A DNA stretch of 15,354 bases from a bacterium (GTDB lineage: Bacteria > Patescibacteriota > Gracilibacteria > UBA1369 > LOWO2-01-FULL-3): assembly GCA_027622635.1 (NCBI GenBank), contig JAQBYK010000017.1, positions 1-15,354 of the forward strand, written 5' to 3'. The notes below the pieces were generated by a model that did no database searches, was not told the origin of the DNA, and worked only from the letters and a program-made list of their open reading frames with translations. Both the position numbers and the translations under genes were made by a program. This document shows positions 1 through 7,607 of this stretch, in pieces (the first letter of the stretch is position 1; every line of letters begins with the position of its first letter).

Positions 1-82
1 TTGGTGGTTCCGGCGGTTTTGGTGGCTCCGGCGGTTTTGGTGGCTCCGGCGGTGTCGGTGGCACAACCGGCGGTGTCGGTGG
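1..82 (-). repeat. 18-nt tandem units encoding PPKPPE
   Basis: The first 82 bases consist of imperfect repeats of a GGCGGTTTTGGTGGCTCC-like unit. Read on the minus strand they encode PPTPP followed by PPEPPK units (residues 282-308 of the partial protein). This is a typical low-complexity extended linker. Because it touches the edge, the full copy number cannot be seen. Confidence 0.75.
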
Positions 83-925
83 TTCTATACAAACCTTTTT
101 TACAGCATAAAACTTGACCAACCTTTTTCCAAAAATTAATGTAATTCTTCTATATCGTGTTCCGGTCTCCTTACTAAGGTCAGCTGTAGCATCAATAAAA
201 TGCTTTTCTAAATCAGCATATGAAATTCCTTTTTTTACAAGTGGAGATACGGATCTTTGGAAAGATAATATAAGATTTAGTAATCCATGAGGACCATAAA
301 CTTCAGCCTTAGTTGCTTTCCCTTCTTTTATCAAACGTTTCAGGCCTTTGTAACTCATATAAGTTGGATCTTTCACAACTTCTTCAACCAGGGATTTCAA
401 TTTGCCGTCACCCACAAAATTCTTAATTTCAAGTAAACCTTTTCTGGAAAAAGTCTTTTCCAGGGCTTTTGCAGCCTCAAGTTTCTCATTGTACCATTTT
501 GCGCCAGCTCTTCTTTGCCTGTGCCAAACTTTATCAGCTTGTCCTTCAGTCTCAAAAAGATCCAGCTTTCCAAGTAATTTTTCAACTCCAGCCGGAACAG
601 TATCAGCCTCGCCTGGCATTAAATCAGCAGGTCTCACTTTATATTTCCCCAATTTAAAATTCCTCTCAAAAGTAGTTTTAAGCACCTCTTTACTCTCCTT
701 ACATTGCATGATCTGATCAGCAATCTCACTTGCAGTCAAATTGGCATTTTCCTGCGCAACTTTTCTGTATTGCTCCAATTCATTTGTATACTTCTCCTGA
801 TACCGTACCCAATCGTTTTCACTGATTTCTCTGCCTAACATTATCTCTAAATACTTCCTTTCCTTAAGAGGATCCTGCTTTAGCTTTTCTGAAACCTTGG
901 GTTTTTCTGATTCTGGTATAGTCAT
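1..925 (-). CDS. Unrecognised protein with C-terminal proline-rich tract, cut by the window edge
   Basis: An open frame runs without a stop from the ATG at 925 to the left edge, giving 308 codons plus one base. I do not recognise the family. Residues 1-280 are charged, Lys/Glu-rich and probably helical, with no signal peptide or membrane segment. One Trp-rich stretch is near residues 134-144 (VWHRQRRAGAKW). From about residue 282 the protein becomes a PPTPP/PPEPPK tract that is still running at the edge, so a further module may follow outside the window. The linker resembles the PEPPK linker of the SLH protein at 13186-15087, though here nothing indicates export. The start is supported by a consensus promoter 32 nt upstream. 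No Shine-Dalgarno is apparent; an AGGA lies too far upstream (about 15 nt). The frame is secure, the function unknown. Confidence 0.8.
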   Translation of the reverse strand, partial: MTIPESEKPKVSEKLKQDPLKERKYLEIMLGREISENDWVRYQEKYTNELEQYRKVAQENANLTASEIADQIMQCKESKEVLKTTFERNFKLGKYKVRPADLMPGEADTVPAGVEKLLGKLDLFETEGQADKVWHRQRRAGAKWYNEKLEAAKALEKTFSRKGLLEIKNFVGDGKLKSLVEEVVKDPTYMSYKGLKRLIKEGKATKAEVYGPHGLLNLILSFQRSVSPLVKKGISYADLEKHFIDATADLSKETGTRYRRITLIFGKRLVKFYAVKKVCIEPPTPPVVPPTPPEPPKPPEPPKPPEPP

Positions 926-957
926 GCTTTTATATTTATTCCTAATTTGATTACAAT

Positions 958-986
958 ATTATAACCGATTTTGCACAAAAAGGCAA
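958..986 (-). promoter_or_regulatory. Sigma70-type promoter for the left-edge gene
   Basis: On the minus strand there is a -35 TTGCCT (981-986), a 17-nt spacer and a perfect -10 TATAAT (958-963). Transcription should begin near 951, leaving an A/T-rich leader of about 25 nt before the ATG at 925. The remaining intergenic bases (987-1032) hold no convincing terminator for the upstream exporter gene. Confidence 0.75.
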
Positions 987-1032
987 GCCACCAACCTTGA
1001 ATTCGTAAACTAGTTTCAAACAAATAGTACAG

Positions 1033-1917
1033 CTAAATGCTCGGATCGACAGACCTGGCTTCAACCTTTACACTTTCAAAAATCACCGCAAAAACAATAA
1101 TAATTCCTCCAAACACAACCCTCATACTTGGGATTTCATTCAAAATAAAAATCGCAAGTATTGTTGCATAAACAGGCTGAATTCCTGTAATTATACTGGC
1201 CGTTTTCACCTTCAAACTACGCAAACTCCTGATAAACATAGTATGTGCCAGTGCGGTAAAAATAACACCTAACAGAATGAGAAAAAGCAGATCATTCCCA
1301 TGAAAGGAATAATCATAAAAATACAACATGGGACTTAAGACAATTGCGGTTATAAAAACCTGATAAAACATCAACACCGAGCTTGGAGACTTAATTAGAT
1401 ATTTCTTGATCACAATAAGCCTCATCGAATACAATAACGCAGACAACAAGCCAAACAATACGCCTCGAGTAATATCATTTTGGATGTTAAATTCCGGAAC
1501 TACCAAAATCACACCAAACAAAACAGCTAAAGCAATAAAGATATCCACAATCCTAATTTTTTGCCTGAAAAATAAAGGCTCCAAAAAAACCGTCATTATT
1601 GGAAAAGTAAAAACGGCAATCATGGAAACAGCAACAGAAGAGATTTTCACAGAATAAAAAAATGCAACCCAGTGAGCGGAAAAAAGAATGCCAAGCAACA
1701 ATACAAATAAATATTCTTTTATATTTTTGAACCTAAAACTCTGCTTCGACAAAAGAATAAATATGAACAAGGCAGCAGCCGCAAACATAGCCCTAAAAAG
1801 AGCGGTAAAAGTAGCAGATAAACTGATAACCCTTAAAAACAATGCTACCACTGACAAGAGAAGAGTGGCAAAATTCAGCTCCAACAAAACTCTGGATTTA
1901 TTAATATTCTTCGCCAT
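1033..1917 (-). CDS. EamA/DMT-superfamily transporter
   Basis: This 294-residue, very hydrophobic protein has about ten membrane segments in two halves of five, the standard arrangement of two EamA domains in the drug/metabolite transporter superfamily. The first half covers about residues 10-145. The second starts near residue 150 (ITRGVLFGLLSALLYSM) and ends in a short charged tail. Family members export or import small metabolites such as amino acids, nucleosides or drugs, but the substrate cannot be read from the sequence. The start codon lies 17 nt inside the end of the preceding gene (ATG at 1917, upstream stop at 1901) and has no Shine-Dalgarno, so translation is probably coupled to that gene. 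Both would be transcribed from the promoter at 3098-3106. Length is normal and I see no damage. Confidence 0.9.
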   Translation of the reverse strand: MAKNINKSRVLLELNFATLLLSVVALFLRVISLSATFTALFRAMFAAAALFIFILLSKQSFRFKNIKEYLFVLLLGILFSAHWVAFFYSVKISSVAVSMIAVFTFPIMTVFLEPLFFRQKIRIVDIFIALAVLFGVILVVPEFNIQNDITRGVLFGLLSALLYSMRLIVIKKYLIKSPSSVLMFYQVFITAIVLSPMLYFYDYSFHGNDLLFLILLGVIFTALAHTMFIRSLRSLKVKTASIITGIQPVYATILAIFILNEIPSMRVVFGGIIIVFAVIFESVKVEARSVDPSI

Positions 1918-3091
1918 CTATATCAATCAATTTCTGAACATATGAGTTCAAGCAATGCTGGGTAAAATCAATTCTCAATACAGGTTCCTGCAATGCGGTC
2001 AAAAACCCTCCAATAGCCCTTTCCGGATTAGTTAGCTTAACTTTTTTCCCTTTGTTGTTATTAAATTGCAGCCTCATCAAATCACCTTCTTCAACTTGAT
2101 AACCGGAAATCCTGGTTAACCAATAATCAATTTCTTCCATATAGTAAGCCCTCCTTTCCTCGGAAATATTTGGATACAACACAGAATAAGCACTGATAAC
2201 ACCTTCGAAATAAGCACAGTTATTGCGTGTACTGTTCCTCCTGCTTGCATAATATTCCATCCTCCAATCTGTATAATCACGAACAAACTCGAAATATTCA
2301 AAACGCCTATCAATATCTATCTGATATAAAATCTTTATAGCAGCCATCCCCCAAAGATAGAAATTCCTATCCCATTCCTCCCCATATACATAACGAAAAT
2401 AATCAAAAGATTCATCGATCACAACTTTCACTTCATCCCTAGGATTACGCTCATAATACTTAACCAGTGCCAAAAACGCCTCTCCATTCGCAAATGGTGA
2501 CTCGGTTTTATTTTGTTTTTTGCCAAAATAAAAAGACCCTCTAAAACCGGCACCATCCAATTTCATCGCCAAAATATATGCGATATAGTCTTCAATTAAA
2601 TCGCTATATTTACCTTCAAGTTCCGGATTTTTCTCAACCAGGTCAATTATACCAATTACCGCCAAACTGACAGCCCCAAGTGAACAATAAGTCTCTTTCT
2701 TCAAGATACAGCGGAATTTTTGACCATTAAACTCACCTTCACGAGTATTTTCCACAAAATAAGAGATCGCACTTTCCATTGTTTCCTTAACATCATATTT
2801 ATTGTTAACATCACGAATGGTCATCTCTCCCAACCCATATAAAGCACCTGCCTGTCTAACAATATTGTCATCGTCCGAATATCGATCCAAAAATGGAATA
2901 TATTCATACAAAAAATGTCCATTTGATTCTTGATCAAGAATAAACCACGAAACAGCAGCTGAAATAGTTGACTGCAATTCTTCGGTATCTAAAGGCTGAT
3001 TATTAAGCTGCTTTGGACCTTCCACACTTGCCACCGGAACAGAAAAACCAAGGAGTATTGCAGGAACCAAAAGTAGTATCTTGTATTTCAT
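1901..3091 (-). CDS. Secreted protein with probable alpha/alpha-toroid fold
   Basis: The 396-residue product starts with a signal peptide (hydrophobic residues about 4-20) and a likely signal peptidase I site after VAS at residue 22. The mature part is helical with repeated hydrophobic hairpins: RQAGALYGLGEM, YCSLGAVSLAVIGIIDL, FANGEAFLALVKYYE, LWGMAAIKIL and AIGGFLTALQE. This pattern is typical of (alpha/alpha)n toroids such as terpene-cyclase, LanC-like or N-acylglucosamine-epimerase folds, where such segments line a central cavity. I cannot assign a reaction. Cys residues near KFRCILKKETYC, NNCAYFEG and TQHCLNSY could form disulfides outside the cell. The gene overlaps the EamA transporter by 17 nt, so secreted protein and transporter probably form a two-gene operon. 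The start is supported by an extended -10 ending exactly 6 nt before the ATG. The fold assignment is inference. Confidence 0.8.
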   Translation of the reverse strand: MKYKILLLVPAILLGFSVPVASVEGPKQLNNQPLDTEELQSTISAAVSWFILDQESNGHFLYEYIPFLDRYSDDDNIVRQAGALYGLGEMTIRDVNNKYDVKETMESAISYFVENTREGEFNGQKFRCILKKETYCSLGAVSLAVIGIIDLVEKNPELEGKYSDLIEDYIAYILAMKLDGAGFRGSFYFGKKQNKTESPFANGEAFLALVKYYERNPRDEVKVVIDESFDYFRYVYGEEWDRNFYLWGMAAIKILYQIDIDRRFEYFEFVRDYTDWRMEYYASRRNSTRNNCAYFEGVISAYSVLYPNISEERRAYYMEEIDYWLTRISGYQVEEGDLMRLQFNNNKGKKVKLTNPERAIGGFLTALQEPVLRIDFTQHCLNSYVQKLIDIDGEEY

Positions 3092-3097
3092 GAAGCA

Positions 3098-3106
3098 ATT
3101 GTAACA
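3098..3106 (-). promoter_or_regulatory. Extended -10 promoter giving a leaderless transcript
   Basis: The minus strand reads TGTTACAAT, an extended -10 whose hexamer TACAAT (3098-3103) ends 6 nt before the ATG at 3091. The expected transcription start is therefore the A of the start codon. No good -35 is seen at 16-18 nt, as is usual for extended -10 promoters. It is divergent from the promoter at 3143-3151. Confidence 0.6.
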
Positions 3107-3142
3107 CAGTGACCAAAATCACTTCCACAAGAACACCAGCTT

Positions 3143-3151
3143 TGTTATATT
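3143..3151 (+). promoter_or_regulatory. Extended -10 promoter giving a leaderless transcript
   Basis: The plus strand reads TGTTATATT. The hexamer TATATT (3146-3151) ends 6 nt before the ATG at 3158, so transcription should start at or next to that ATG. No recognisable -35 is present. No Shine-Dalgarno precedes the gene, which fits a leaderless mRNA. Confidence 0.6.
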
Positions 3152-3157
3152 TCTAAC

Positions 3158-3550
3158 ATGAAAAAAATTATCTTTCCAACCTTAGCCCTCTTCACATTCT
3201 TAGCTTGTACCGGCACAAGTCCGGAAATACCAAGCGGAATAACCAATGTTGTAGATTATTCAGCGGAAACCCTGGCAGAAGTACAGAAAAACTCGACTGC
3301 GATCCTATACTTCTCAGCAAAATGGTGCCCAACCTGCAAAGCCTTCAATCAGGAGCTAATTGATCGAAATGATGATATTCCCGACGGAATCACCATTGTT
3401 AAAGTGGATTACGATTCTGAAACGGAACTAAGGAAAAAATACGACATAAACATACAGCACACACTCGTACAAATCGATGAAACCGGTAATGAAGTAAAAA
3501 AATGGTCAGGTGGAGGAATAGACCTGCTTAAACAAAAACTGGATTTATGA
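3158..3550 (+). CDS. Thioredoxin-fold lipoprotein with CPTC motif
   Basis: This is a 130-residue protein with a lipoprotein signal peptide: MKK, hydrophobic core, lipobox FLAC with Cys17 as the lipidated residue. The mature part is one thioredoxin domain, with strand AILYFSAKW, active site WCPTC (Cys57, Cys60), and ITIVKVDYD. Such proteins sit on the outer face of the cytoplasmic membrane and reduce, oxidise or isomerise thiols. The residue normally occupied by the conserved cis-proline before Thr is His101 (QHT in place of the usual IPT), which may alter substrate handling or redox potential. The last 4 nt overlap the start of the DUF3179 gene (ATGA), so the two are translationally coupled and may work together. 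The start is set by the -10 element 6 nt upstream. Confidence 0.88.
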   Translation: MKKIIFPTLALFTFLACTGTSPEIPSGITNVVDYSAETLAEVQKNSTAILYFSAKWCPTCKAFNQELIDRNDDIPDGITIVKVDYDSETELRKKYDINIQHTLVQIDETGNEVKKWSGGGIDLLKQKLDL

Positions 3551-4530
3551 AAAAAATATCAATAATAATACTAAGCACATTCCTTTTAACAGCCTGCATT
3601 AAAGAAAAAGTTGTTGAAGAAAAGGTCGAAATAATCGCGGAAAGTAAAACAATAGTTAAAGACGTAGGGCTTCAGAATGATTTTGAAGGTGCCAAAATCA
3701 AAGAATCTGCACTTCTTGATGGCTGTTTCACGGGAAAAGACTGCATTCCTTCTATCGAAAATCCAAAGTTTCAATCGGTTGAAGCTGCTAATCTTTGGCT
3801 AAACGATGAAGACATGGTTTTCGCCATCGAATACAAAGGTGTACAAAGAGCATATCCACAACGCATTCTTAATTGGCATGAAATTGTAAATGACGAAATA
3901 GCCGGAGATCCAATTGCAATTACATTTTGCCCACTTTGCGGATCCGCCCTGGCATTTGAACGAAAAGTAGATGGAGTAATCACAGAACTTGGAGTATCGG
4001 GTAAACTTCACAATTCCGACCTGGTAATGTATGACCGTTATGAAGGCAACCTATGGCAGCAAATTACGGGAGAAGGCATTGTAGGGCCCGCTGCCTTAAG
4101 GAATGAGATACTTACGCAAGTACCAATTTCCACTACAACCTGGGGACAATGGAAAAAAGAATTTCCTTCTACGGAGGTCCTAAGCACAGACACGGGTTAT
4201 TCAAGAGACTATAGCGCATATCCATATGGCACATACGAATCGGACGACGATCTTTACTTCCAGGTTGGTAGCTTAAACGATAGTATCCAAATCAAAACTC
4301 CGATCTACGGAATAGAGGTAGACGGCTCATCCAAGGCCTATACAAGAGAAGCGCTTTTGAGAGATGGTAAAATTAAAGAAAAGCTGGGAGGAATAAATAT
4401 CCAAATAGAACTCTTGGATTCGGGAGAAATAAAAGCCACAAACCTGGACTCGGGTGAGCCAATCATACCAATAAGACTATTTTGGTTTGCATGGGCATCA
4501 TTTCATCCTGACACAGAGCTTTATAAGTAA
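3547..4530 (+). CDS. DUF3179-family lipoprotein
   Basis: The 327-residue product carries a lipobox (LTAC, Cys17) and so should be membrane-tethered and extracytoplasmic. Residues about 70-327 match my recollection of DUF3179: NWHEIVND (His111), the hallmark ITFCPLCGSALAFER (Cys128, Cys131), GVSGKLHNSDLVMYDR, and the C-terminal FWFAWASFHPDTELYK. The family has no established function. The CPLC motif could bind a metal or be redox-active. Two more Cys (60 and 66) lie in the N-terminal part. The gene begins inside the stop codon of the CPTC thioredoxin-like gene, which makes a thiol-redox partnership attractive but unproven. sodA follows after 44 nt. Length is in the usual range and no damage is visible. 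Confidence 0.9.
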   Translation: MKKISIIILSTFLLTACIKEKVVEEKVEIIAESKTIVKDVGLQNDFEGAKIKESALLDGCFTGKDCIPSIENPKFQSVEAANLWLNDEDMVFAIEYKGVQRAYPQRILNWHEIVNDEIAGDPIAITFCPLCGSALAFERKVDGVITELGVSGKLHNSDLVMYDRYEGNLWQQITGEGIVGPAALRNEILTQVPISTTTWGQWKKEFPSTEVLSTDTGYSRDYSAYPYGTYESDDDLYFQVGSLNDSIQIKTPIYGIEVDGSSKAYTREALLRDGKIKEKLGGINIQIELLDSGEIKATNLDSGEPIIPIRLFWFAWASFHPDTELYK

Positions 4531-4539
4531 GATGCCTTA

Positions 4540-4548
4540 TGCTAAATT
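4540..4548 (+). promoter_or_regulatory. Possible extended -10 upstream of sodA
   Basis: TGCTAAATT fits an extended -10 (hexamer 4543-4548) with a predicted start near 4555, about 20 nt before the sodA ATG. No -35 is clear. Since only 44 nt separate sodA from the DUF3179 gene, read-through from the upstream promoter is equally possible. Confidence 0.3.
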
Positions 4549-4574
4549 GTCCGCAACATCTAACCTAATTCATC

Positions 4575-5189
4575 ATGCCACATACTCTACCGGACTTACC
4601 ATACTCATTCGATGCACTGGAACCTCACATAGATGCCAAAACTATGGAGATCCATCACGGCAAACACCATCAGGGATATGTAGATAAACTAAACGCAGCT
4701 CTTGAAAAATATCCGGATCTTGTCGAAAAACCATTGGAAGAATTGCTCCGAAATTTAGATTTAGTACCCGAAGATATAGCCTCAGCAGTCAGAAATAATG
4801 GCGGAGGGCATTACAATCATTCTTTATTTTGGAAAATCATGGCTAAAGATGCCACGCCCGCTACAGGGAAATTAAAAGCAGACATAGAAAATAAATGGGA
4901 AAGCCTGGAAAATTTCAAAGAAGAATTTGCAAACGCAGCAGCCACTCGATTCGGATCCGGCTGGGCCTGGTTATCATTAAACCAAGACGGAGAACTTGAA
5001 ATAAGCTCCACCCCAAATCAGGACAATCCTCTAATGGAAGGGAAATCCCCAATCATAGGGCTGGACGTATGGGAACACGCGTATTACCTAAATTACCAAA
5101 ATCGCCGCCCGGACTACATTAAAGCGTGGATGGATAATTGCCTGGATGGAGAAAAATGCGAAGAAATCTATCAAAAATTAAAAGCTTGA
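4575..5189 (+). CDS. sodA: Superoxide dismutase, Mn-type
   Basis: The 204-residue protein is a full-length Fe/Mn superoxide dismutase, which converts superoxide to oxygen and hydrogen peroxide in the cytoplasm. The N-terminal helical hairpin contains HHGKHHQGYV. All four metal ligands are present: His27, His82 (GGGHYNHSLFW), Asp164 and His168 (LDVWEHAYY). A Gly-rich segment at 76-78 together with Gln149 in TPNQDNP corresponds to the manganese-type second-sphere pattern (FeSODs place the glutamine on the other domain). Manganese is therefore the more likely metal, though cambialistic activity cannot be excluded. No signal peptide is present. It lies downstream of two redox-motif lipoproteins and may be co-transcribed with them. 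Its TGA stop overlaps the -35 box of lemA. Confidence 0.97.
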   Translation: MPHTLPDLPYSFDALEPHIDAKTMEIHHGKHHQGYVDKLNAALEKYPDLVEKPLEELLRNLDLVPEDIASAVRNNGGGHYNHSLFWKIMAKDATPATGKLKADIENKWESLENFKEEFANAAATRFGSGWAWLSLNQDGELEISSTPNQDNPLMEGKSPIIGLDVWEHAYYLNYQNRRPDYIKAWMDNCLDGEKCEEIYQKLKA

Positions 5190-5207
5190 TCAATTAATAA
5201 GCAAGCT
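5183..5207. repeat. Inverted repeat AGCTTG-N13-CAAGCT over the lemA promoter
   Basis: A perfect 6-bp inverted repeat (5183-5188 and 5202-5207) has arms 19 nt apart. It spans the end of sodA, the -35 and most of the spacer of the lemA promoter. No T-run follows on either strand, so it is not a standard terminator. The geometry would suit a dimeric repressor site, but no regulator is visible here. Confidence 0.4.
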
Positions 5208-5215
5208 AGTACAAT
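5186..5215 (+). promoter_or_regulatory. Promoter of lemA, leaderless geometry
   Basis: -35 TTGATC (5186-5191), an 18-nt spacer and -10 TACAAT (5210-5215). The -10 ends 6 nt before the ATG at 5222, predicting a transcript that begins with the start codon. Confidence 0.6.
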
Positions 5216-5221
5216 ACGCCC

Positions 5222-5884
5222 ATGGGTAACATCGTAATCTTTGTTCTTCTCGGTCTGGCCATAGTTCTGGCTCTTGTGGTAGGTGTATATAACAGCCTGG
5301 TACGTCTCAGAAACAAAGCAAATGAAGCCTGGGCGGACATAGACACACAACTTAAACGAAGATATGACCTTATTCCAAACATTGTTGAAACAGTTAAAGG
5401 CTACGCAACACACGAGGCAAGCACTTTAGAAGAAGTTACAAAGGCTCGTACTGCAGCGATGGGTGCACAATCAATCCAAGATAAGGAACAAGCGGAAAAC
5501 GTTTTGACAGGTGCCTTAAAAAGCATTTTTGCACTTGCGGAACAATATCCGGACCTTAAAGCCAACCAAAACTTCCTTGAACTTCAAAAAACTCTCTCAG
5601 AAATTGAAGAACATATACAAATGTCCCGCCGTTATTACAATGCAACTGTTCGCGACTTTAATACAAAAATCGAAGTATTTCCAAACAATCTGATAGCCGG
5701 CCCTCTTGGGTTCACCAAAAAAGAATTCTTCCAGGCAACTGATGAAGAGAAGAAAAATGTAAAAGTGGATTTTCATGATGGCGCAGCGCCAGCGGAGCCA
5801 TCAAATGGATCAGAAACATCAGAAAGCAAGGTCGGAACCGCACCAGCGCCCGAAAACGACAAGCCAGAAACCAAAAATGAATAA
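5222..5884 (+). CDS. lemA: LemA family protein
   Basis: The 220-residue product has one N-terminal membrane segment (about residues 4-24) followed by the conserved LemA helical region: YNSLVRLRNKANEAWADID, QLKRRYDLIPNIVETVKGY, LSEIEEHIQMSRRYYNATV and FNTKIEVFPNNLIAG. LemA proteins are membrane-anchored helical bundles of uncertain function, very often encoded beside a DUF2207 or similar glycine-rich-tail membrane protein, as here. After the domain there is an acidic, Ala/Pro/Ser/Glu-rich tail (about 180-220) that is probably disordered. The stop overlaps the next gene by 8 nt (ATGAATAA), indicating translational coupling. The ATG is supported by the promoter ending 6 nt upstream. Confidence 0.95.
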   Translation: MGNIVIFVLLGLAIVLALVVGVYNSLVRLRNKANEAWADIDTQLKRRYDLIPNIVETVKGYATHEASTLEEVTKARTAAMGAQSIQDKEQAENVLTGALKSIFALAEQYPDLKANQNFLELQKTLSEIEEHIQMSRRYYNATVRDFNTKIEVFPNNLIAGPLGFTKKEFFQATDEEKKNVKVDFHDGAAPAEPSNGSETSESKVGTAPAPENDKPETKNE

Positions 5885-7607
5885 AATCCTAAAAGCCTTA
5901 GCTTTATTTCTACTTGTCTTTTCGCATACCACAGTCGCACAAGCAGCCTACACTGAAAACTGGCAAATCGATTCTTTTCATGCGGAAATATTCATAAATG
6001 AAAATGGCCTTGTAGAAGTAACCGAAACCATTATCGCTGATTTTACAAATGAATCACACAAGGGAATGCTACGAAGCATTCCTTATAAGTATGTTAATGG
6101 TAGATTCGCGAAAATCGACTACAAAAGTGCAATAGACGAAAACGGAAATCCCTGGAGCACCGATACCTACAAAGAAAACGGTTATCTAAACATTCCGATG
6201 AAAACCGAGGACGATAGCCAAATCTATGAAGAAGCCACATTCATTTTAAAATATTCAGCCAGAAACATCTTTAATTTTTTTGATGAACACGACGAATTCT
6301 ATTGGAATGTAAACGGCACAGATTGGGTAGTCGCAATGAACAAAGTCTCAGCAACAATTCATCTACCGGTAGAGCCAACAAATATAAAATGTATAACCGG
6401 CAAATATGGATATACTAATTCGGATTGTGAATGGACAACAAATGAGAAAATTATAACTTTCACATCTAAAAAACCTTTAGAGGCCTACGAAAATCTCACA
6501 GTAGTCATCGCACTTCCGCCAAACACAGTTTCGCAAACCGGAATATGGCAACTCCTCATATGGGCATTAATCGAAAACAAAGGTATCCTCCTTGCCCCAC
6601 TGACCTTCATAATAATGTATCTCCTCTGGTACCACAAAGGACGTGATGAAAAAACACTCAAAACCACGGTAATGCCGCATTACAAACCACCGCAAGGACT
6701 TCTTCCCAGTGAAACCGGCACGCTGATTGATGAAAAAATTGATCCTCGAGACATAACAGCTACCATCATTGACCACGCAATCAAAGGACATATAAAAATC
6801 ACCGAGTTGAAGAAAAAAGGATTAATAGGAAAAAATACTGATTATGAATTAGAGCTAATCAAACAATGGGTATTCGAAAAAGAATATGAAGACCAAATGT
6901 TAAAAGCGATATTCAAACACAATAAAGTAGGCATGAGTGTAAAAATTTCGGATCTTCAAAACAGCTTTTACACACACATTAAACCTCTTAAAAAAGAGAT
7001 TTTTAAACAGTTGATCAAAGATGGCTTCTTCCCCCACAATCCGGCAAGTATAAGGAGTTTCTACATGACCATGGGGGGAGTAAGTCTGGTGCTTACATTG
7101 CAACTGATGGGACTGGTTGTAACAATGTTTTCAGGTGCAACTGGTGTTGGATTATTAATCTCAGAGATCATCATAATGATTTTCGGTTACCATATGCCAA
7201 GAAAAACCAAGAAAGGAACAGAAACATACTACGAATTGAAAGGACTATTCGAATACATTAAAACCGCTGAAAAAGATCGTCTTAAGTTTCAGGAAGACAA
7301 CAATATACTGTTCGAAAAACTGCTTCCATATGCAATTTCTTTCGGTTTAGTCGAAAAATGGTCGGAAGCCTTCGCAGGGATAATCAAAACTGCCCCAGAC
7401 TGGTTTATAGGATACGGAAACTGGCATAATGACAGATTTTCAATGGCATATTTTGGAAATCGTCTTCAAAACTTCAGCTACAAAACTTCAACAAATATTG
7501 TATCCAAACCGGGCGGTAAAGGTGGGGGTGGCTGGAGCGGAGGAAGCGGATTCTCCGGAGGATTTTCCGGAGGAGGCTTCGGAGGAGGCGGAGGACACGG
7601 TCTTTAA
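5877..7607 (+). CDS. DUF2207-family membrane protein (YciQ-like)
   Basis: I place the start at 5877, giving 576 residues, because this ATG begins a clean signal peptide (MNKILKALALFLLVF, cleavage near AQA at 21-23). The longer in-frame ATG at 5775 would add 34 polar residues in front of it. The extracytoplasmic DUF2207 domain covers about 24-215. A membrane segment follows at about 225-251, and two more at about 395-437. A cytoplasmic region with FEKLLPYAISFGLVEKWSEAF (479-499), a hallmark of the family, precedes a glycine-rich tail (546-576) typical of these proteins. The gene overlaps lemA by 8 nt and must be co-expressed with it. The molecular function of the pair is unknown; an envelope role is usually assumed. 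Its stop shares bases with the stop of convergent uvrB. Confidence 0.92.
   Translation: MNKILKALALFLLVFSHTTVAQAAYTENWQIDSFHAEIFINENGLVEVTETIIADFTNESHKGMLRSIPYKYVNGRFAKIDYKSAIDENGNPWSTDTYKENGYLNIPMKTEDDSQIYEEATFILKYSARNIFNFFDEHDEFYWNVNGTDWVVAMNKVSATIHLPVEPTNIKCITGKYGYTNSDCEWTTNEKIITFTSKKPLEAYENLTVVIALPPNTVSQTGIWQLLIWALIENKGILLAPLTFIIMYLLWYHKGRDEKTLKTTVMPHYKPPQGLLPSETGTLIDEKIDPRDITATIIDHAIKGHIKITELKKKGLIGKNTDYELELIKQWVFEKEYEDQMLKAIFKHNKVGMSVKISDLQNSFYTHIKPLKKEIFKQLIKDGFFPHNPASIRSFYMTMGGVSLVLTLQLMGLVVTMFSGATGVGLLISEIIIMIFGYHMPRKTKKGTETYYELKGLFEYIKTAEKDRLKFQEDNNILFEKLLPYAISFGLVEKWSEAFAGIIKTAPDWFIGYGNWHNDRFSMAYFGNRLQNFSYKTSTNIVSKPGGKGGGGWSGGSGFSGGFSGGGFGGGGGHGL

Noticed and set aside
402..716. 104-codon plus-strand ORF opposite the left-edge gene
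   Set aside because: The minus frame is open for more than 300 codons from a consensus promoter. The plus ORF has no promoter and an odd composition typical of an antisense shadow.
972..995. Possible terminator after the EamA gene
   Set aside because: The minus strand has AAGG...CCTTTTT, but the stem is only about 4 bp and the region forms the -35 of the next promoter.
5775..5876. Longer start for the DUF2207 protein (ATG at 5775)
   Set aside because: It lies deep inside lemA in another frame and would put 34 polar residues before an obvious signal peptide. The ATG at 5877 with an 8-nt overlap is the normal coupled arrangement.
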